Assembly (NCBI RefSeq): GCF_020594515.1
Contig: NZ_JAJCTH010000011.1
Location: forward strand, 1 to 64,000
Length of the DNA: 64,000 nucleotides
Source: Rhodoferax sp. U2-2l
GTDB taxonomy: Bacteria; Pseudomonadota; Gammaproteobacteria; Burkholderiales; Burkholderiaceae_C
Direction: 5' to 3'
Position 1 is the stretch's first letter. Every line of letters starts with the position of its first letter. The position numbers and the translations under genes are program-made. The notes beneath the pieces were generated by a model. The model was not told where the DNA came from. It saw only the letters and a list, made by a program, of their open reading frames with translations, and searched no databases. Below are positions 7,789-15,847 of the stretch, piece by piece.

Positions 7789-8424
7789 TCAGTGCGCCGC
7801 CAACCTGCCGATCTCGGCCTGGACAAATGCCCGAGTGATGTCTGCCAGTTCACGGTAAAAAGCGGCCTCGGCCGCAGACGTCACGGCGGCCGCGAAGGGT
7901 TCCACCCACAGCCCGAGGTGTTCCGTCAAAAACCGGCGCTGCAAGTCGTCGATTTTTTGGGCCACATCGGCCTGGCCGGTCACCTCGGCCTGGTTCCGGT
8001 TGTACGCCAACTGGTACAGAAATTCCAGCTCAACCGCCACATGGTCCGGCAATTCGGCAAACTCGGCGTCCAGTTCAAAGCCGCCTTCGCTGTACAGGTC
8101 AAGCACCGCCGGTGGCGGGTTGTCCTGCGTCGCTTCAGGTGCCTTCAGCCAGGAAGACCCATAAGGCTGGGCCCGGACTTGCAGCGGCCCCAGGAACAGG
8201 CGCGTGTAGTCCACCAGCAGGGTTTGCAGGTCTTCGGCGACAAACGCCTCGCCCAGATGTTTGGCCTGCCCGGCCAAAGCCGGGCTCAGCCTCTGGGCGG
8301 CGATCAGCATCGAGTCGAACAGCTTCTCTTCCATGAAGGCCTGTTCCGGCTCGTAGTAACACGCTGAGAGAAAGCGGTACATATCTGCGCGGGCCATGGC
8401 TGCGGCTGGGTCATCGTCGGACAT
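7789..8424 (-). CDS. TorD/DmsD-family molybdoenzyme assembly chaperone
   Basis: 211 residues from the ATG at 8424, chosen because AAGGAAGAG lies just upstream; the longer reading to 8526 would overlap the ferredoxin gene. It is all-helical in character, with TorD-like segments (MYRFLSACYYEPEQAF, YTRLFLGPLQVRAQPYGS, PDHVAVELEFLYQLAYNRNQAE). Such chaperones bind the Tat signal of a partner molybdoenzyme and hold it until bis-MGD is inserted. The expected client is the Tat-signal-bearing enzyme at 9318-11870. It plays the ArrD/ArxD part of arsenate and arsenite respiration clusters. Confidence 0.88.
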   Translation of the reverse strand: MSDDDPAAAMARADMYRFLSACYYEPEQAFMEEKLFDSMLIAAQRLSPALAGQAKHLGEAFVAEDLQTLLVDYTRLFLGPLQVRAQPYGSSWLKAPEATQDNPPPAVLDLYSEGGFELDAEFAELPDHVAVELEFLYQLAYNRNQAEVTGQADVAQKIDDLQRRFLTEHLGLWVEPFAAAVTSAAEAAFYRELADITRAFVQAEIGRLAAH

Positions 8425-8488
8425 CACTCTTCCTTGAAAAATTTGCCGTGAAAGCCAAGCCCCGAAGCGCGGCTTGGCTGTGAGCAGG

Positions 8489-9286
8489 TCAAGCCCTGGG
8501 GCTGTATTTGCCAATGTAATGCACATTGGGCTTGGTACCTTTTTCTTCCAGCAGGCGCCAGGATTTCTCTTTTTTGAGGATCATGGCGATCTCGCTGGCA
8601 GGGTCTTCCTGGTCACCAAAGATGCGCGCCTTGGCCGGGCAGGCTTCCACACAGGCCGGTTGCAGGCCGTTGAGCACCCGGTGGTAGCAGAAGGTGCATT
8701 TCTCGATCACATCGTCCGAACGCACCGCCTGCTGGTCACCACTGTCCCACAGGTTGGCCATCGGCGGCACGGCGCCGGCGAGTGCCGCCACTTCAGCGCC
8801 TGACGAGGTGCACCCGGGGATGGCCGAGGTCTTGTCAGACCAGCGCGGCTGCGGATCTTCACCCGAGGTGTTGAGACTGATCACGCTGTAGCTGCCGCCA
8901 TCCAGACTGGATGCACCCAGCCGGGGGTGGCTGTACGGGCATTCCTTCTGGCAGTCGCCACACCCGATACACAGCTCGGGGTCGTGCAGGGTGATGCCTT
9001 CGGGTGTTTTGTAAAGCGCTTTGAACGGCTTGCCCGGGCCAGCCTTTTTGGGGTTGCCGGGGCAGATCTTGATGCACGGCGCGTCTGAGCAGTGGTTGCA
9101 CAACACCGGGATCACCGATTGGGTGGTGTTGGGGAACGTGCCCCGGGTCTGCATCAAAAAGTCGGCCCAGTTGAAACTCTGCTCGTCACCCCGGTCGCGG
9201 GTGTTGTTTTCAGCTTTGCAGGCAAAGGCGCAAGCGCCACAGCCGTTGCATTTTGCGAGGTCAATGACCATTCCAAGTCTTGCCAT
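8489..9286 (-). CDS. Four-cluster [4Fe-4S] ferredoxin-type subunit (DmsB/ArrB-like)
   Basis: 265 residues without a signal peptide; such subunits ride through Tat with the catalytic partner. Cysteine groups for four clusters are visible: CNGCGACAFAC (about 13-23), CNHCSDAPCIKIC (about 63-75), CIGCGDCQKEC (about 106-116), and CTFC with CVEAC (about 200-220). This is the electron-transfer beta subunit of ArrAB, PhsAB, TtrAB-type enzymes. It lies 31 bp downstream of the catalytic subunit. The segment between clusters 3 and 4 contains an extra cysteine (PGCTSSG) and a long loop. Confidence 0.9.
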   Translation of the reverse strand: MARLGMVIDLAKCNGCGACAFACKAENNTRDRGDEQSFNWADFLMQTRGTFPNTTQSVIPVLCNHCSDAPCIKICPGNPKKAGPGKPFKALYKTPEGITLHDPELCIGCGDCQKECPYSHPRLGASSLDGGSYSVISLNTSGEDPQPRWSDKTSAIPGCTSSGAEVAALAGAVPPMANLWDSGDQQAVRSDDVIEKCTFCYHRVLNGLQPACVEACPAKARIFGDQEDPASEIAMILKKEKSWRLLEEKGTKPNVHYIGKYSPRA

Positions 9287-9317
9287 GATGATTTACTCCT
9301 GTAAGGGTGATGGGCGG

Positions 9318-11870
9318 TCAGGCTTTGTCGATACGGACACCGGTGAAACCACCGTTGCGGGCCGTGGCCCCGCTGAGCCGGTCGTAGTCATCGACCAACA
9401 CCTCGTTGTTGTTGCCGCCGAACGGCACGGCTTTGGCAAAGTCTTTGGCAGCCACCCGGCCATAGGCCCAGTGCCCTTGTCCGTAACACTTGGCCACGGT
9501 GCCGGGGCGCACACCTTCCCACAGCTTGACCTGGCAGCCAATGCTGCCCGCCACCGAGGTGATCTTCACGTTGTCACCGTCCTTGAGGCCCAGTTTGGCG
9601 CCATCGCTCGGGTTCATCTTGACCACGTCACCCCAGGACACGTCACCCGGGTCCACCTTCTTGAACTCCTGGTACCAGGTCACGTTGGCCGAACGCCCCT
9701 CGCGGTTCAGGCGCGATTTGTGGTCGATAAACGCAAACGGGTAGTCCGCCACACTGCCGTGGCGTTTGACCGGTTCGTAATGCGGCACAAAGGCCAGCTC
9801 ACCACGCGCCACATAACCGCTGACGGTCATGATGTCGTCGGTGGTGGTCTCGTACTTCTTGGCGTGCTCCAGCAAGCCCTTCTTGAGCGTTTCGCTGTAG
9901 AACTCGAACTTCTTGGTGACCGTGCCAAACTTGCCGCCCCAGCCTTTTTTGAGGGTGTACTTCGGCCCCGTGAAGATCCCTTTGGCCTTGAAATCAGCCC
10001 AGCCCTTGACGGGGGCGTCACCTTTGAGCGGCTCCTTGGGCATCCACAGCGTGGCGCTGCTGATCTTGGCGGCAATCTCGCTGAACTCCATGGGGGTGGT
10101 GGGCAGCTTGCCGGTTTCGGGGTCTTTGAACTCTTGCGCGTAATAGTCAAACAGGTTGGGGAAACCTTTGGCCTTGAGTTTTTCGGCCAGCAGCCACATC
10201 ACCTCGGTCTCTTCCTGTTTGACATCCCACAGGCGCTTGACCGCAGCTTGCTGGATGGAGGCATAGCCGTAGCCGTTGCCCATGTTGGAGATCACCGACC
10301 AACCCTCGGCCGCATTGAAGGTGGAAGGCAGCACGATGTCAGCGAACTGCGTCATCTCCGATGCGTTGGGCACCATGTGAACGAAGAACGGAATCTGGGC
10401 CATGGCTTTGTCCCAGCGCCCGGCGCCCGTGCACGAGAAGTTGAAGTTGGACCACGACGAAATAAACACCTTCACCGCGCCCGGGTCTTTCAGCAGCCCG
10501 TTGGCCACGTTGTTGGTGACCACACCGCTGCCGGGCTTGCCACCCATCATGGCGGGCATGTCTTTGGCGCCCCGACCATCGAGCTTTTTGCCCTTGCTAG
10601 CCAACTTGGCGACCTCGTCCACATACTTCTCGGTGGAGGCAAATTTGCCCAGCGGTACGCTGCTGCTTTGCCACACGCCGCCTTCCACGTCAATCGAACC
10701 CAGCAAGCCGTTGAGCGCGTGCACGGCCATCGCGGCGTAGGTGCCGCGCGGCGTCATGGCCACACCCGGCCCCATGAAAACGGTGGTTTTGGAACCCGCC
10801 TTACCCATGGCGCGCGCCACCCGCAGGATTTGTGCGGGAGGAATCAGGGTTTCTTTCTCCGCCCAGGCCGGGGTCTTGTCCTTGAGTTCCAGGTTCCACC
10901 ATTTGACGACACCGTTGGTTTCTTTCTCGGTGAAAGCGGCTTCGTCCACCAGCTGGCCGGCCACAAACAGGTTTTTGCCGTCTTTGAAGTCACCCACAAA
11001 CTCCCTGCTCCATGTGCCTTCGGTCAGGATCACGTGCGCGATGGCGCTGGCCAGCGCACCGTCGGTGCCGGGGTTGATCGGCAGCCACTCATGCGCCTTG
11101 GCGGCAATGGTGGACATGCGCGGGTCAATGGCAATCACCTTGCCACGTTGGACGATGCCGGGAAAGTGATGCATGGCGTTGGGCACCATGCGGTTGGAAC
11201 TCAGCGGGTCACAACCCCAGGCCACCAGGCAGTTGGTGTTACCCAGGTCGTAGTCGCGGTAGCCAAAAAAGCCCTGGGTCAAGCCCGGGCCCATCTTTTC
11301 GGCTTCGGCGCAGATGGCGCTGTGCGAGAAATAGTTGGCCGTGCCCCAGATTTTGGGCAAGGTGCCGTACAGCAGTTCGGTGGAGGTGGAGGAATAACGA
11401 CCGCGCATGTACATCAGCTTGCCCGGCTCACCGGCCTGACGCAGCGCCATCATCTTGTCGGCCACCGTGTTCAGGGCTTCGTCCCAGGAAATCGGGACAA
11501 ACTTCGGGTCAATGCCCCTGCCTTTGAGCGGGTTGGTGCGCTTCATCGGTGTCTTGATGCGGTCCGGGTCGTACATCTGCTGCGGGATCATGTGCCCACG
11601 TGGACAGCAGTAACCATGGTTGGTCTTGGACAGCGGGTTGCCGCGCACCCGGGTGGCGCGCCCGTTTTGCACAAAAATCTGCACCGCACACCACTGCGTG
11701 CAGCCCTGGCAGGTGCTGGCCACCCATTGGCCAGCCGCCGGGCTGCAGGGTTTGGCTTTGCGCGGGATCAGTGAACTATGGACCGGCCCGGACAGACCCG
11801 CGCACCCCGTCATCACCGCCCCGGCAGACAGCCCCGTTGCCATGATGAATACCCGTCTCGTCAGCTTCAT
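9318..11870 (-). CDS. Periplasmic molybdopterin oxidoreductase, ArrA/ArxA/PhsA-type clade
   Basis: 850 residues from the ATG at 11870 (GGAG six bases upstream); reading further upstream is an open-frame artefact. It begins with a Tat motif (KLTRRVFIM), and the following VMTGC could be a lipobox. The N-terminal [4Fe-4S] site is Cys54, Cys57, Cys61 and Cys88 or 89. Cys187 (HSAICAEAE) is placed as the molybdenum ligand of the cysteine-ligated respiratory group (ArrA, ArxA, PsrA/PhsA, TtrA, Srd). RGRY at 156-159 is the motif I recall as distinguishing ArrA from ArxA (GRGWG). PVPISWDEAL-like and YRDYDL...WGCDPLSSNR segments also recall ArrA. The substrate could be arsenate, selenate, or a sulfur oxyanion. 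No ars genes or NrfD subunit are near. Confidence 0.85.
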   Translation of the reverse strand: MKLTRRVFIMATGLSAGAVMTGCAGLSGPVHSSLIPRKAKPCSPAAGQWVASTCQGCTQWCAVQIFVQNGRATRVRGNPLSKTNHGYCCPRGHMIPQQMYDPDRIKTPMKRTNPLKGRGIDPKFVPISWDEALNTVADKMMALRQAGEPGKLMYMRGRYSSTSTELLYGTLPKIWGTANYFSHSAICAEAEKMGPGLTQGFFGYRDYDLGNTNCLVAWGCDPLSSNRMVPNAMHHFPGIVQRGKVIAIDPRMSTIAAKAHEWLPINPGTDGALASAIAHVILTEGTWSREFVGDFKDGKNLFVAGQLVDEAAFTEKETNGVVKWWNLELKDKTPAWAEKETLIPPAQILRVARAMGKAGSKTTVFMGPGVAMTPRGTYAAMAVHALNGLLGSIDVEGGVWQSSSVPLGKFASTEKYVDEVAKLASKGKKLDGRGAKDMPAMMGGKPGSGVVTNNVANGLLKDPGAVKVFISSWSNFNFSCTGAGRWDKAMAQIPFFVHMVPNASEMTQFADIVLPSTFNAAEGWSVISNMGNGYGYASIQQAAVKRLWDVKQEETEVMWLLAEKLKAKGFPNLFDYYAQEFKDPETGKLPTTPMEFSEIAAKISSATLWMPKEPLKGDAPVKGWADFKAKGIFTGPKYTLKKGWGGKFGTVTKKFEFYSETLKKGLLEHAKKYETTTDDIMTVSGYVARGELAFVPHYEPVKRHGSVADYPFAFIDHKSRLNREGRSANVTWYQEFKKVDPGDVSWGDVVKMNPSDGAKLGLKDGDNVKITSVAGSIGCQVKLWEGVRPGTVAKCYGQGHWAYGRVAAKDFAKAVPFGGNNNEVLVDDYDRLSGATARNGGFTGVRIDKA

Positions 11871-11907
11871 AACATGCTCCTGAATTGATGTTCGACAGCC
11901 TGGGAGC

Positions 11908-11922
11908 GCAAGCTCCATGCCA
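11908..11922 (-). promoter_or_regulatory. Sigma-54 promoter for the molybdoenzyme operon
   Basis: On the minus strand TGGCATG, four bases, TTGC matches the -24/-12 consensus TGGCAYG-N4-TTGC exactly, with GG and GC ten bases apart. Transcription would start near 11897, giving a leader of about 27 bases before the ATG at 11870. A sigma-54-dependent response regulator is encoded divergently at 14488-15834, which supports the call. Confidence 0.8.
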
Positions 11923-11952
11923 CGCGTGGCGCGGGCAGGACGCAGGTTCGGC

Positions 11953-11968
11953 GTTACCCATCGGTAAC
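11953..11968. promoter_or_regulatory. GTTACC-N4-GGTAAC dyad, copy 1 (putative activator site)
   Basis: A perfect dyad with six-base arms and CATC spacer, centred about 64 bp upstream of the predicted sigma-54 start. It is one of three copies sharing the spacer ending TC in the 324-bp divergent region. It is the likeliest proximal binding site for the neighbouring response regulator. Confidence 0.65.
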
Positions 11969-12113
11969 CCGTGCGCTGGCGGCGGCAAGGTTTGGACGGC
12001 TTTCGCGGGCTTGTCAACGGGTGGCCCAAGCTGCGCACCCCGATAAAATTCCCCGACCCGACAGGCGCCTGGCGCCGCATCCACCTGAGTGACCACGTGC
12101 CACCGACCCGCAA

Positions 12114-12171
12114 GTTACCAATCGGTAACGTCACCACCCGATGTTTTTGTCGCAAGTCACCCTTCGGTAAC
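12114..12171. promoter_or_regulatory. GTTACC-N4-GGTAAC dyads, copies 2 and 3 (putative enhancer)
   Basis: Copy 2 (12114-12129) is perfect with an AATC spacer. Copy 3 (12156-12171) has one arm change (GTCACC) and a CTTC spacer. Their centres are 42 bp apart, four helical turns, so bound dimers would lie on one face. They are about 225-265 bp upstream of the sigma-54 start of the molybdoenzyme operon and directly upstream of the ribosome site of the PhnD-like gene. Autoregulation of the sensor operon is therefore possible. The remaining sequence of 11871-12194 shows no gene. Confidence 0.65.
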
Positions 12172-12194
12172 CCAAAAAGGAGACAGGAAACAGG

Positions 12195-13049
12195 ATGTTC
12201 AACCGTATCAGAGCCACCTTGATGGCAATCTGCCTGGCCGCCACCGGCCTGGCGGCCTGGAGCGCGCAAGAGCCACGCCCCTTGCGTTTTGCCATGACCC
12301 CGGCCTTCCTGCACGACCAGCATGCCCTGCTGGCGCAGTGGCGGGGTTATCTGGAGGTGCGCCTGAATCGCTCGGTGGAATTTGTCCAGCGTGACCGCTA
12401 CCGCGACACGATGGACTTGCTGCAACGGCACAAGGTGGACTTTGCCTGGATTTGTGACTACCCCTACGTCATGCTCAAGCAGGACGTGCGCTTGCTGGCC
12501 ACGGCCCTCAACGGGGGTCGTCCCACCTACCGCTCCTACCTGATCGTGCCGGCCCAGGACACCCAAACCGGGCACTTTGCCGACCTTAAGCAAGGCATCT
12601 TTGCTTACGCTGACCCGTATTCCAACACCGGTTACCTGGTGCCACGGTTTGAGATTGAAGGCCGTGGCGCTGACCCGGGCACGTTTTTCAGACGGACTTT
12701 TTTCACCTGGTCGCACCGCAAAGCGATTGACGCCGTGGCCGCTGGTCTGGCCCAGGGCGCCGCGGTGGACAGCTTTGTCTGGGACTCGCTGGCCAAGGTG
12801 CGCCCGGACATCACGGCCAAGACGCGGATCGCCTGGCAATCTGAAGAATACGGCTTTCCGCCCATCGTGGCGCAGGGCAAAGTGTCTGACGCGGACTTCA
12901 AAAACATGCAGACGGTGTTGCTCAACATGACCCACGACCCCGAGGGGCGCGTGCTGCTTGCGCGGCTCAACCTGAACGGCTTTGTCAAAGGCAATCCCCA
13001 ACTCTATGACCGCGTGGCGGAGATGATGGCGCTGACTGGCAAACGTTGA
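12195..13049 (+). CDS. PhnD-like periplasmic oxyanion-binding sensor protein
   Basis: 284 residues with a signal peptide (about 1-24). The fold signature is that of PhnD/phosphonate-type binding proteins: RFAMTPAFL, LLQRHKVDFAWICDYPYVML, GIFAYADPYSNTGYLVPRF and GAAVDSFVWDSL. The mature chain has a single cysteine, Cys87, in the ligand-side WICDYPY motif. The start overlaps nothing, with AGGAG upstream; its stop overlaps the kinase start (TGATG). The arrangement binding protein, kinase, sigma-54 regulator matches AioX-AioS-AioR and ArxX-ArxS-ArxR, where the binding protein senses arsenite. By inference it detects the substrate of the adjacent molybdoenzyme rather than feeding a transporter, since no ABC genes follow. 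Confidence 0.82.
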   Translation: MFNRIRATLMAICLAATGLAAWSAQEPRPLRFAMTPAFLHDQHALLAQWRGYLEVRLNRSVEFVQRDRYRDTMDLLQRHKVDFAWICDYPYVMLKQDVRLLATALNGGRPTYRSYLIVPAQDTQTGHFADLKQGIFAYADPYSNTGYLVPRFEIEGRGADPGTFFRRTFFTWSHRKAIDAVAAGLAQGAAVDSFVWDSLAKVRPDITAKTRIAWQSEEYGFPPIVAQGKVSDADFKNMQTVLLNMTHDPEGRVLLARLNLNGFVKGNPQLYDRVAEMMALTGKR

Positions 13050-14491
13050 TGCGGCTGTTTGACCTGAGCCTGCGCTTCAAGATGCCGCTGTGGGGCGGCG
13101 GCCTGATTCTGGCCACCGCGCTGGCGCTGTCGGCCTCGTTCGCGGTGCAGACCTGGGACCACCTGCACGAAGAAATCCAGAAAAACGCCCAGGATCTGGG
13201 GCGCACCGTGGCCCATGCGCTGTTCCCGGTGATGTTGCAGGACGAGGTCTGGCAGGCCTTCGAGATCGTGTCCTTGCCCTTTGCCACCCCGCTCAACGCG
13301 GCGCTGGCCGAGAGCCTGATGGTGCTGGACAGCGCCAACCGCGTCTACGTTTCCTCCACACCGCAGGAGCACCCGATGCTGAGCCCGCTGGCGTCCTTGG
13401 GCAGCGAGTTGAAGACGCTGGCCAGCCGTTTGCCCAGTGAACCCGACGCCCAAGCGTTGGTGCTGGAGGCCCAGGAGGCCGACCATATTTATGTGGCGGT
13501 GCCGATCAGCAACGATGGCGTGCGCCTGGGCACCCTGATCGTGACTTACAACAAATCCCTGATCTCGCAGCGCTACCTGCATCTGCTGGAAAACGCGCTG
13601 TGGACCACGCTGGCGGTGCTGGCCTTGCTGCTGCCAATCACCGCCTACTGGGGGCGGCGCATGATGCAGCCGATGCAACTCATCACCGAGCGCATCAGCG
13701 GCATCGGCCGCAGCGAGCCGCAGCCGCTGGACGCCTCGGTCTACCCGTATCAGGACGAGGTCGGCCAACTGTTTGGCGCCTATGAAGACATGCGCTCCAG
13801 ATTGCTGGAAAAAACCGCGCTGGAAAAACAGATGTTGCAGACCGACCGACTGGCAGCCTTGGGGCGGCTCACCGCCGGCATGGCCCACGAGATCAACAAC
13901 CCGCTGGGTGGCATGCTCAACGCCATCAGCACGCTCAAAAAACACGGCAACCCCGACCCCGTGACGCAAAAAACCATCTCCTTACTCGAACGTGGCCTGA
14001 CCCAGATTCGCGAAACCGTGGCGGCCTTGCTGGTCGAGGCCACCGTGCGCAGCCGCCCGCTGGACGCGTCCGACTTTGACGATGTCCGGGTGCTGGTGGC
14101 GCACGCCGCAAAAAAACAGGCGACGCAACTGGCTTGGCATGTCGACTTGACCGCACCCTTGGGCTTGCCCTCCACCCTGGTGCGCCAGGTGCTGATGAAT
14201 CTGTTGCTCAATGCCATCACGGCAGCAGGCGCGGGCGGCCAGGTGACGCTGCAGGCCCAAACGTTGGGGCGGCAACTGGTGCTGTCAGTCCACAACAATG
14301 GTCAGTCGCTCCAACCTGAGCAACTGGGGCGGCTGTTCGAGCCGTTTTCCCCGTTCTCTGAAAACGGTCACGGTCTGGGCCTGTGGATCTGTTACCAGAT
14401 CGTCAACCAGCTGCACGGTACCATTCAAGCTGAGTCCGCCACCGGGCGGACCTGTTTCACCGTGACTTTTCCCCTGGACCTCCCGACATGA
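13049..14491 (+). CDS. Membrane sensor histidine kinase (AioS/ArxS-like position)
   Basis: 480 residues from the ATG at 13049, which overlaps the upstream stop by one base. Two membrane helices (about 13-34 and 188-208) flank a periplasmic domain of about 150 residues. A HAMP-like linker follows, then the DHp helix with His280 (GMAHEINNPLGG) and a HATPase domain with N-box (NLLLNAI) and GHGLGLWI. It presumably contacts the PhnD-like protein in the periplasm and phosphorylates the regulator encoded next, whose start overlaps its end by four bases. Confidence 0.9.
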   Translation: MRLFDLSLRFKMPLWGGGLILATALALSASFAVQTWDHLHEEIQKNAQDLGRTVAHALFPVMLQDEVWQAFEIVSLPFATPLNAALAESLMVLDSANRVYVSSTPQEHPMLSPLASLGSELKTLASRLPSEPDAQALVLEAQEADHIYVAVPISNDGVRLGTLIVTYNKSLISQRYLHLLENALWTTLAVLALLLPITAYWGRRMMQPMQLITERISGIGRSEPQPLDASVYPYQDEVGQLFGAYEDMRSRLLEKTALEKQMLQTDRLAALGRLTAGMAHEINNPLGGMLNAISTLKKHGNPDPVTQKTISLLERGLTQIRETVAALLVEATVRSRPLDASDFDDVRVLVAHAAKKQATQLAWHVDLTAPLGLPSTLVRQVLMNLLLNAITAAGAGGQVTLQAQTLGRQLVLSVHNNGQSLQPEQLGRLFEPFSPFSENGHGLGLWICYQIVNQLHGTIQAESATGRTCFTVTFPLDLPT

Positions 14492-15834
14492 CGCCAGCGC
14501 TGCGCAAACTTTGCCTGATTGAAGACGATGAGATCATGGGGGAATCACTGGCCGACCGCTTTGCCCTCGAAGGCCTGCCCTGCGACTGGTACCGCCACGG
14601 CGCCCAAGCCCAGCTGGCGCTGCAGCATCAGGACTACGCCCTGGTCATCAGCGACATCCGCCTGCCCGACACCACCGGCGATGTCTTGTTCGAGCAATTG
14701 CAGACACAACGCACCGGGCTGCCACCCTTCATCTTCATCACCGGCCATGGTGACATCGACACGGCGGTTCGGCTGCTCAAAAAAGGCGCGCACGACTACA
14801 TCACCAAACCGTTTGACCTGGACGCCCTGGTCGACAAGGTGCGGGCCATCGTGCCGCCCGGTGCGGCGCAGGCGGTGCACCCGTTGGGACAATCCCCGGC
14901 CATGCGGCAGATCGAGGTGATGCTGCAGCGCCTGGCCACCAGCGCGGCTTCGGTGCTGATCACCGGTGAATCGGGTGTTGGCAAGGAGCTCGTGGCCCAG
15001 ACCTTGCACCAGCTGAGCGCCAAAAGCAGCCCGTTCATCGCCGTCAACTGCGGCGCCTTGACCGAGACCCTGCTGGAAGCGGAGCTGTTTGGTTACGAAA
15101 AAGGCGCATTCACCGGCGCTGCGCGGACCAAAAAAGGGGTGTTTGAGCAGGCCGACGGCGGCACCCTGTTCCTGGACGAAATTGGCGACATGCCGCTGGC
15201 CATGCAGGTCAGGCTGCTGCGCGCGCTGCAAGAGCGCCAGATTGTGCGGGTAGGCGGCGAGGAGCAGATCAACGTCAACATCCGGCTGGTCTGTGCCACG
15301 CATCAGGCCCTGCAGGAACGGGTGGCCGCGGGCGCCTTCCGGGAGGACTTGTACTACCGCATCAACGTGGTGGAGTTGCGCATTCCGCCGCTGCGCGAGC
15401 GGCCCGAAGACATCCTGCCGCTGGCCCGGCAACTGCTGGACGACATCGCCAGCGCGCAGGGCAAACCACCGCCGAGCCTGACGCCCTCGGCCGAACACAC
15501 CCTGCAAACCTATGCCTGGCCCGGCAACATCCGCGAGTTGAAAAACGCCCTGGAACGGGCCACCCTGATGAGTGATGGCCGCACCATTTCGCACGACCTG
15601 CTGTTTGACCGGCCCGCGCCAGCGCTGGCCGGCCCGCAAGACACGGGCGGCAGTCTGCGCGACTACCTGCTGGCCTGTGAACGCGACGTCATCGTGCGCG
15701 CGCTGGACAGCCACAAATGGCAAATTCAAGCCTGCGCAGACGCTCTGGGCATCAGCCGTAAAAACCTGTGGGAAAAAATGCGCAAGCTCGACATTGACAA
15801 AGGCGCCGACACCGACAAGCTGGCCGGCGCGTGA
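14488..15834 (+). CDS. NtrC-family sigma-54-dependent response regulator
   Basis: 448 residues. The receiver domain (about 7-120) has Asp56 in SDIRLPD. The AAA+ domain has Walker A GESGVGKE, the sigma-54 contact loop GAFTGA (206-211) and Walker [12 protein letters not shown] Fis-type helix-turn-helix lies at the end ([21 protein letters not shown]). All elements needed to activate sigma-54 RNA polymerase are intact. The likely target is the TGGCATG/TTGC promoter at 11908-11922, with the GTTACC/GGTAAC dyads as binding sites. Its stop faces waaA, convergent, 13 bp away. Confidence 0.92.
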   Translation: MTPALRKLCLIEDDEIMGESLADRFALEGLPCDWYRHGAQAQLALQHQDYALVISDIRLPDTTGDVLFEQLQTQRTGLPPFIFITGHGDIDTAVRLLKKGAHDYITKPFDLDALVDKVRAIVPPGAAQAVHPLGQSPAMRQIEVMLQRLATSAASVLITGESGVGKELVAQTLHQLSAKSSPFIAVNCGALTETLLEAELFGYEKGAFTGAARTKKGVFEQADGGTLFLDEIGDMPLAMQVRLLRALQERQIVRVGGEEQINVNIRLVCATHQALQERVAAGAFREDLYYRINVVELRIPPLRERPEDILPLARQLLDDIASAQGKPPPSLTPSAEHTLQTYAWPGNIRELKNALERATLMSDGRTISHDLLFDRPAPALAGPQDTGGSLRDYLLACERDVIVRALDSHKWQIQACADALGISRKNLWEKMRKLDIDKGADTDKLAGA

Positions 15835-15847
15835 TCCCGGGGGCGGG

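Noticed and set aside
9021..11774. A 917-residue plus-strand open frame opposite the molybdoenzyme
   Set aside because: It is the mirror frame of a clear molybdoenzyme gene; its product is His/Gly/Val-rich with no domain, and high-GC codon usage explains the lack of stops.
9318..11870. Firm naming of the molybdoenzyme as arrA
   Set aside because: The RGRY motif and overall look favour ArrA, but the NrfD or usual arr partners and ars genes are missing and I cannot run a phylogeny; substrate left open.
11871..13001. N-terminal extension of the molybdoenzyme frame to 13001
   Set aside because: The Tat signal begins at the ATG at 11870 with a ribosome site, and the extension would run antisense through the PhnD-like gene and across the sigma-54 promoter.
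13004..15729. Long minus-strand open frames opposite the kinase and response regulator (321 and 394 residues)
   Set aside because: Low-complexity Gln/His/Arg-rich shadows of well-identified genes.
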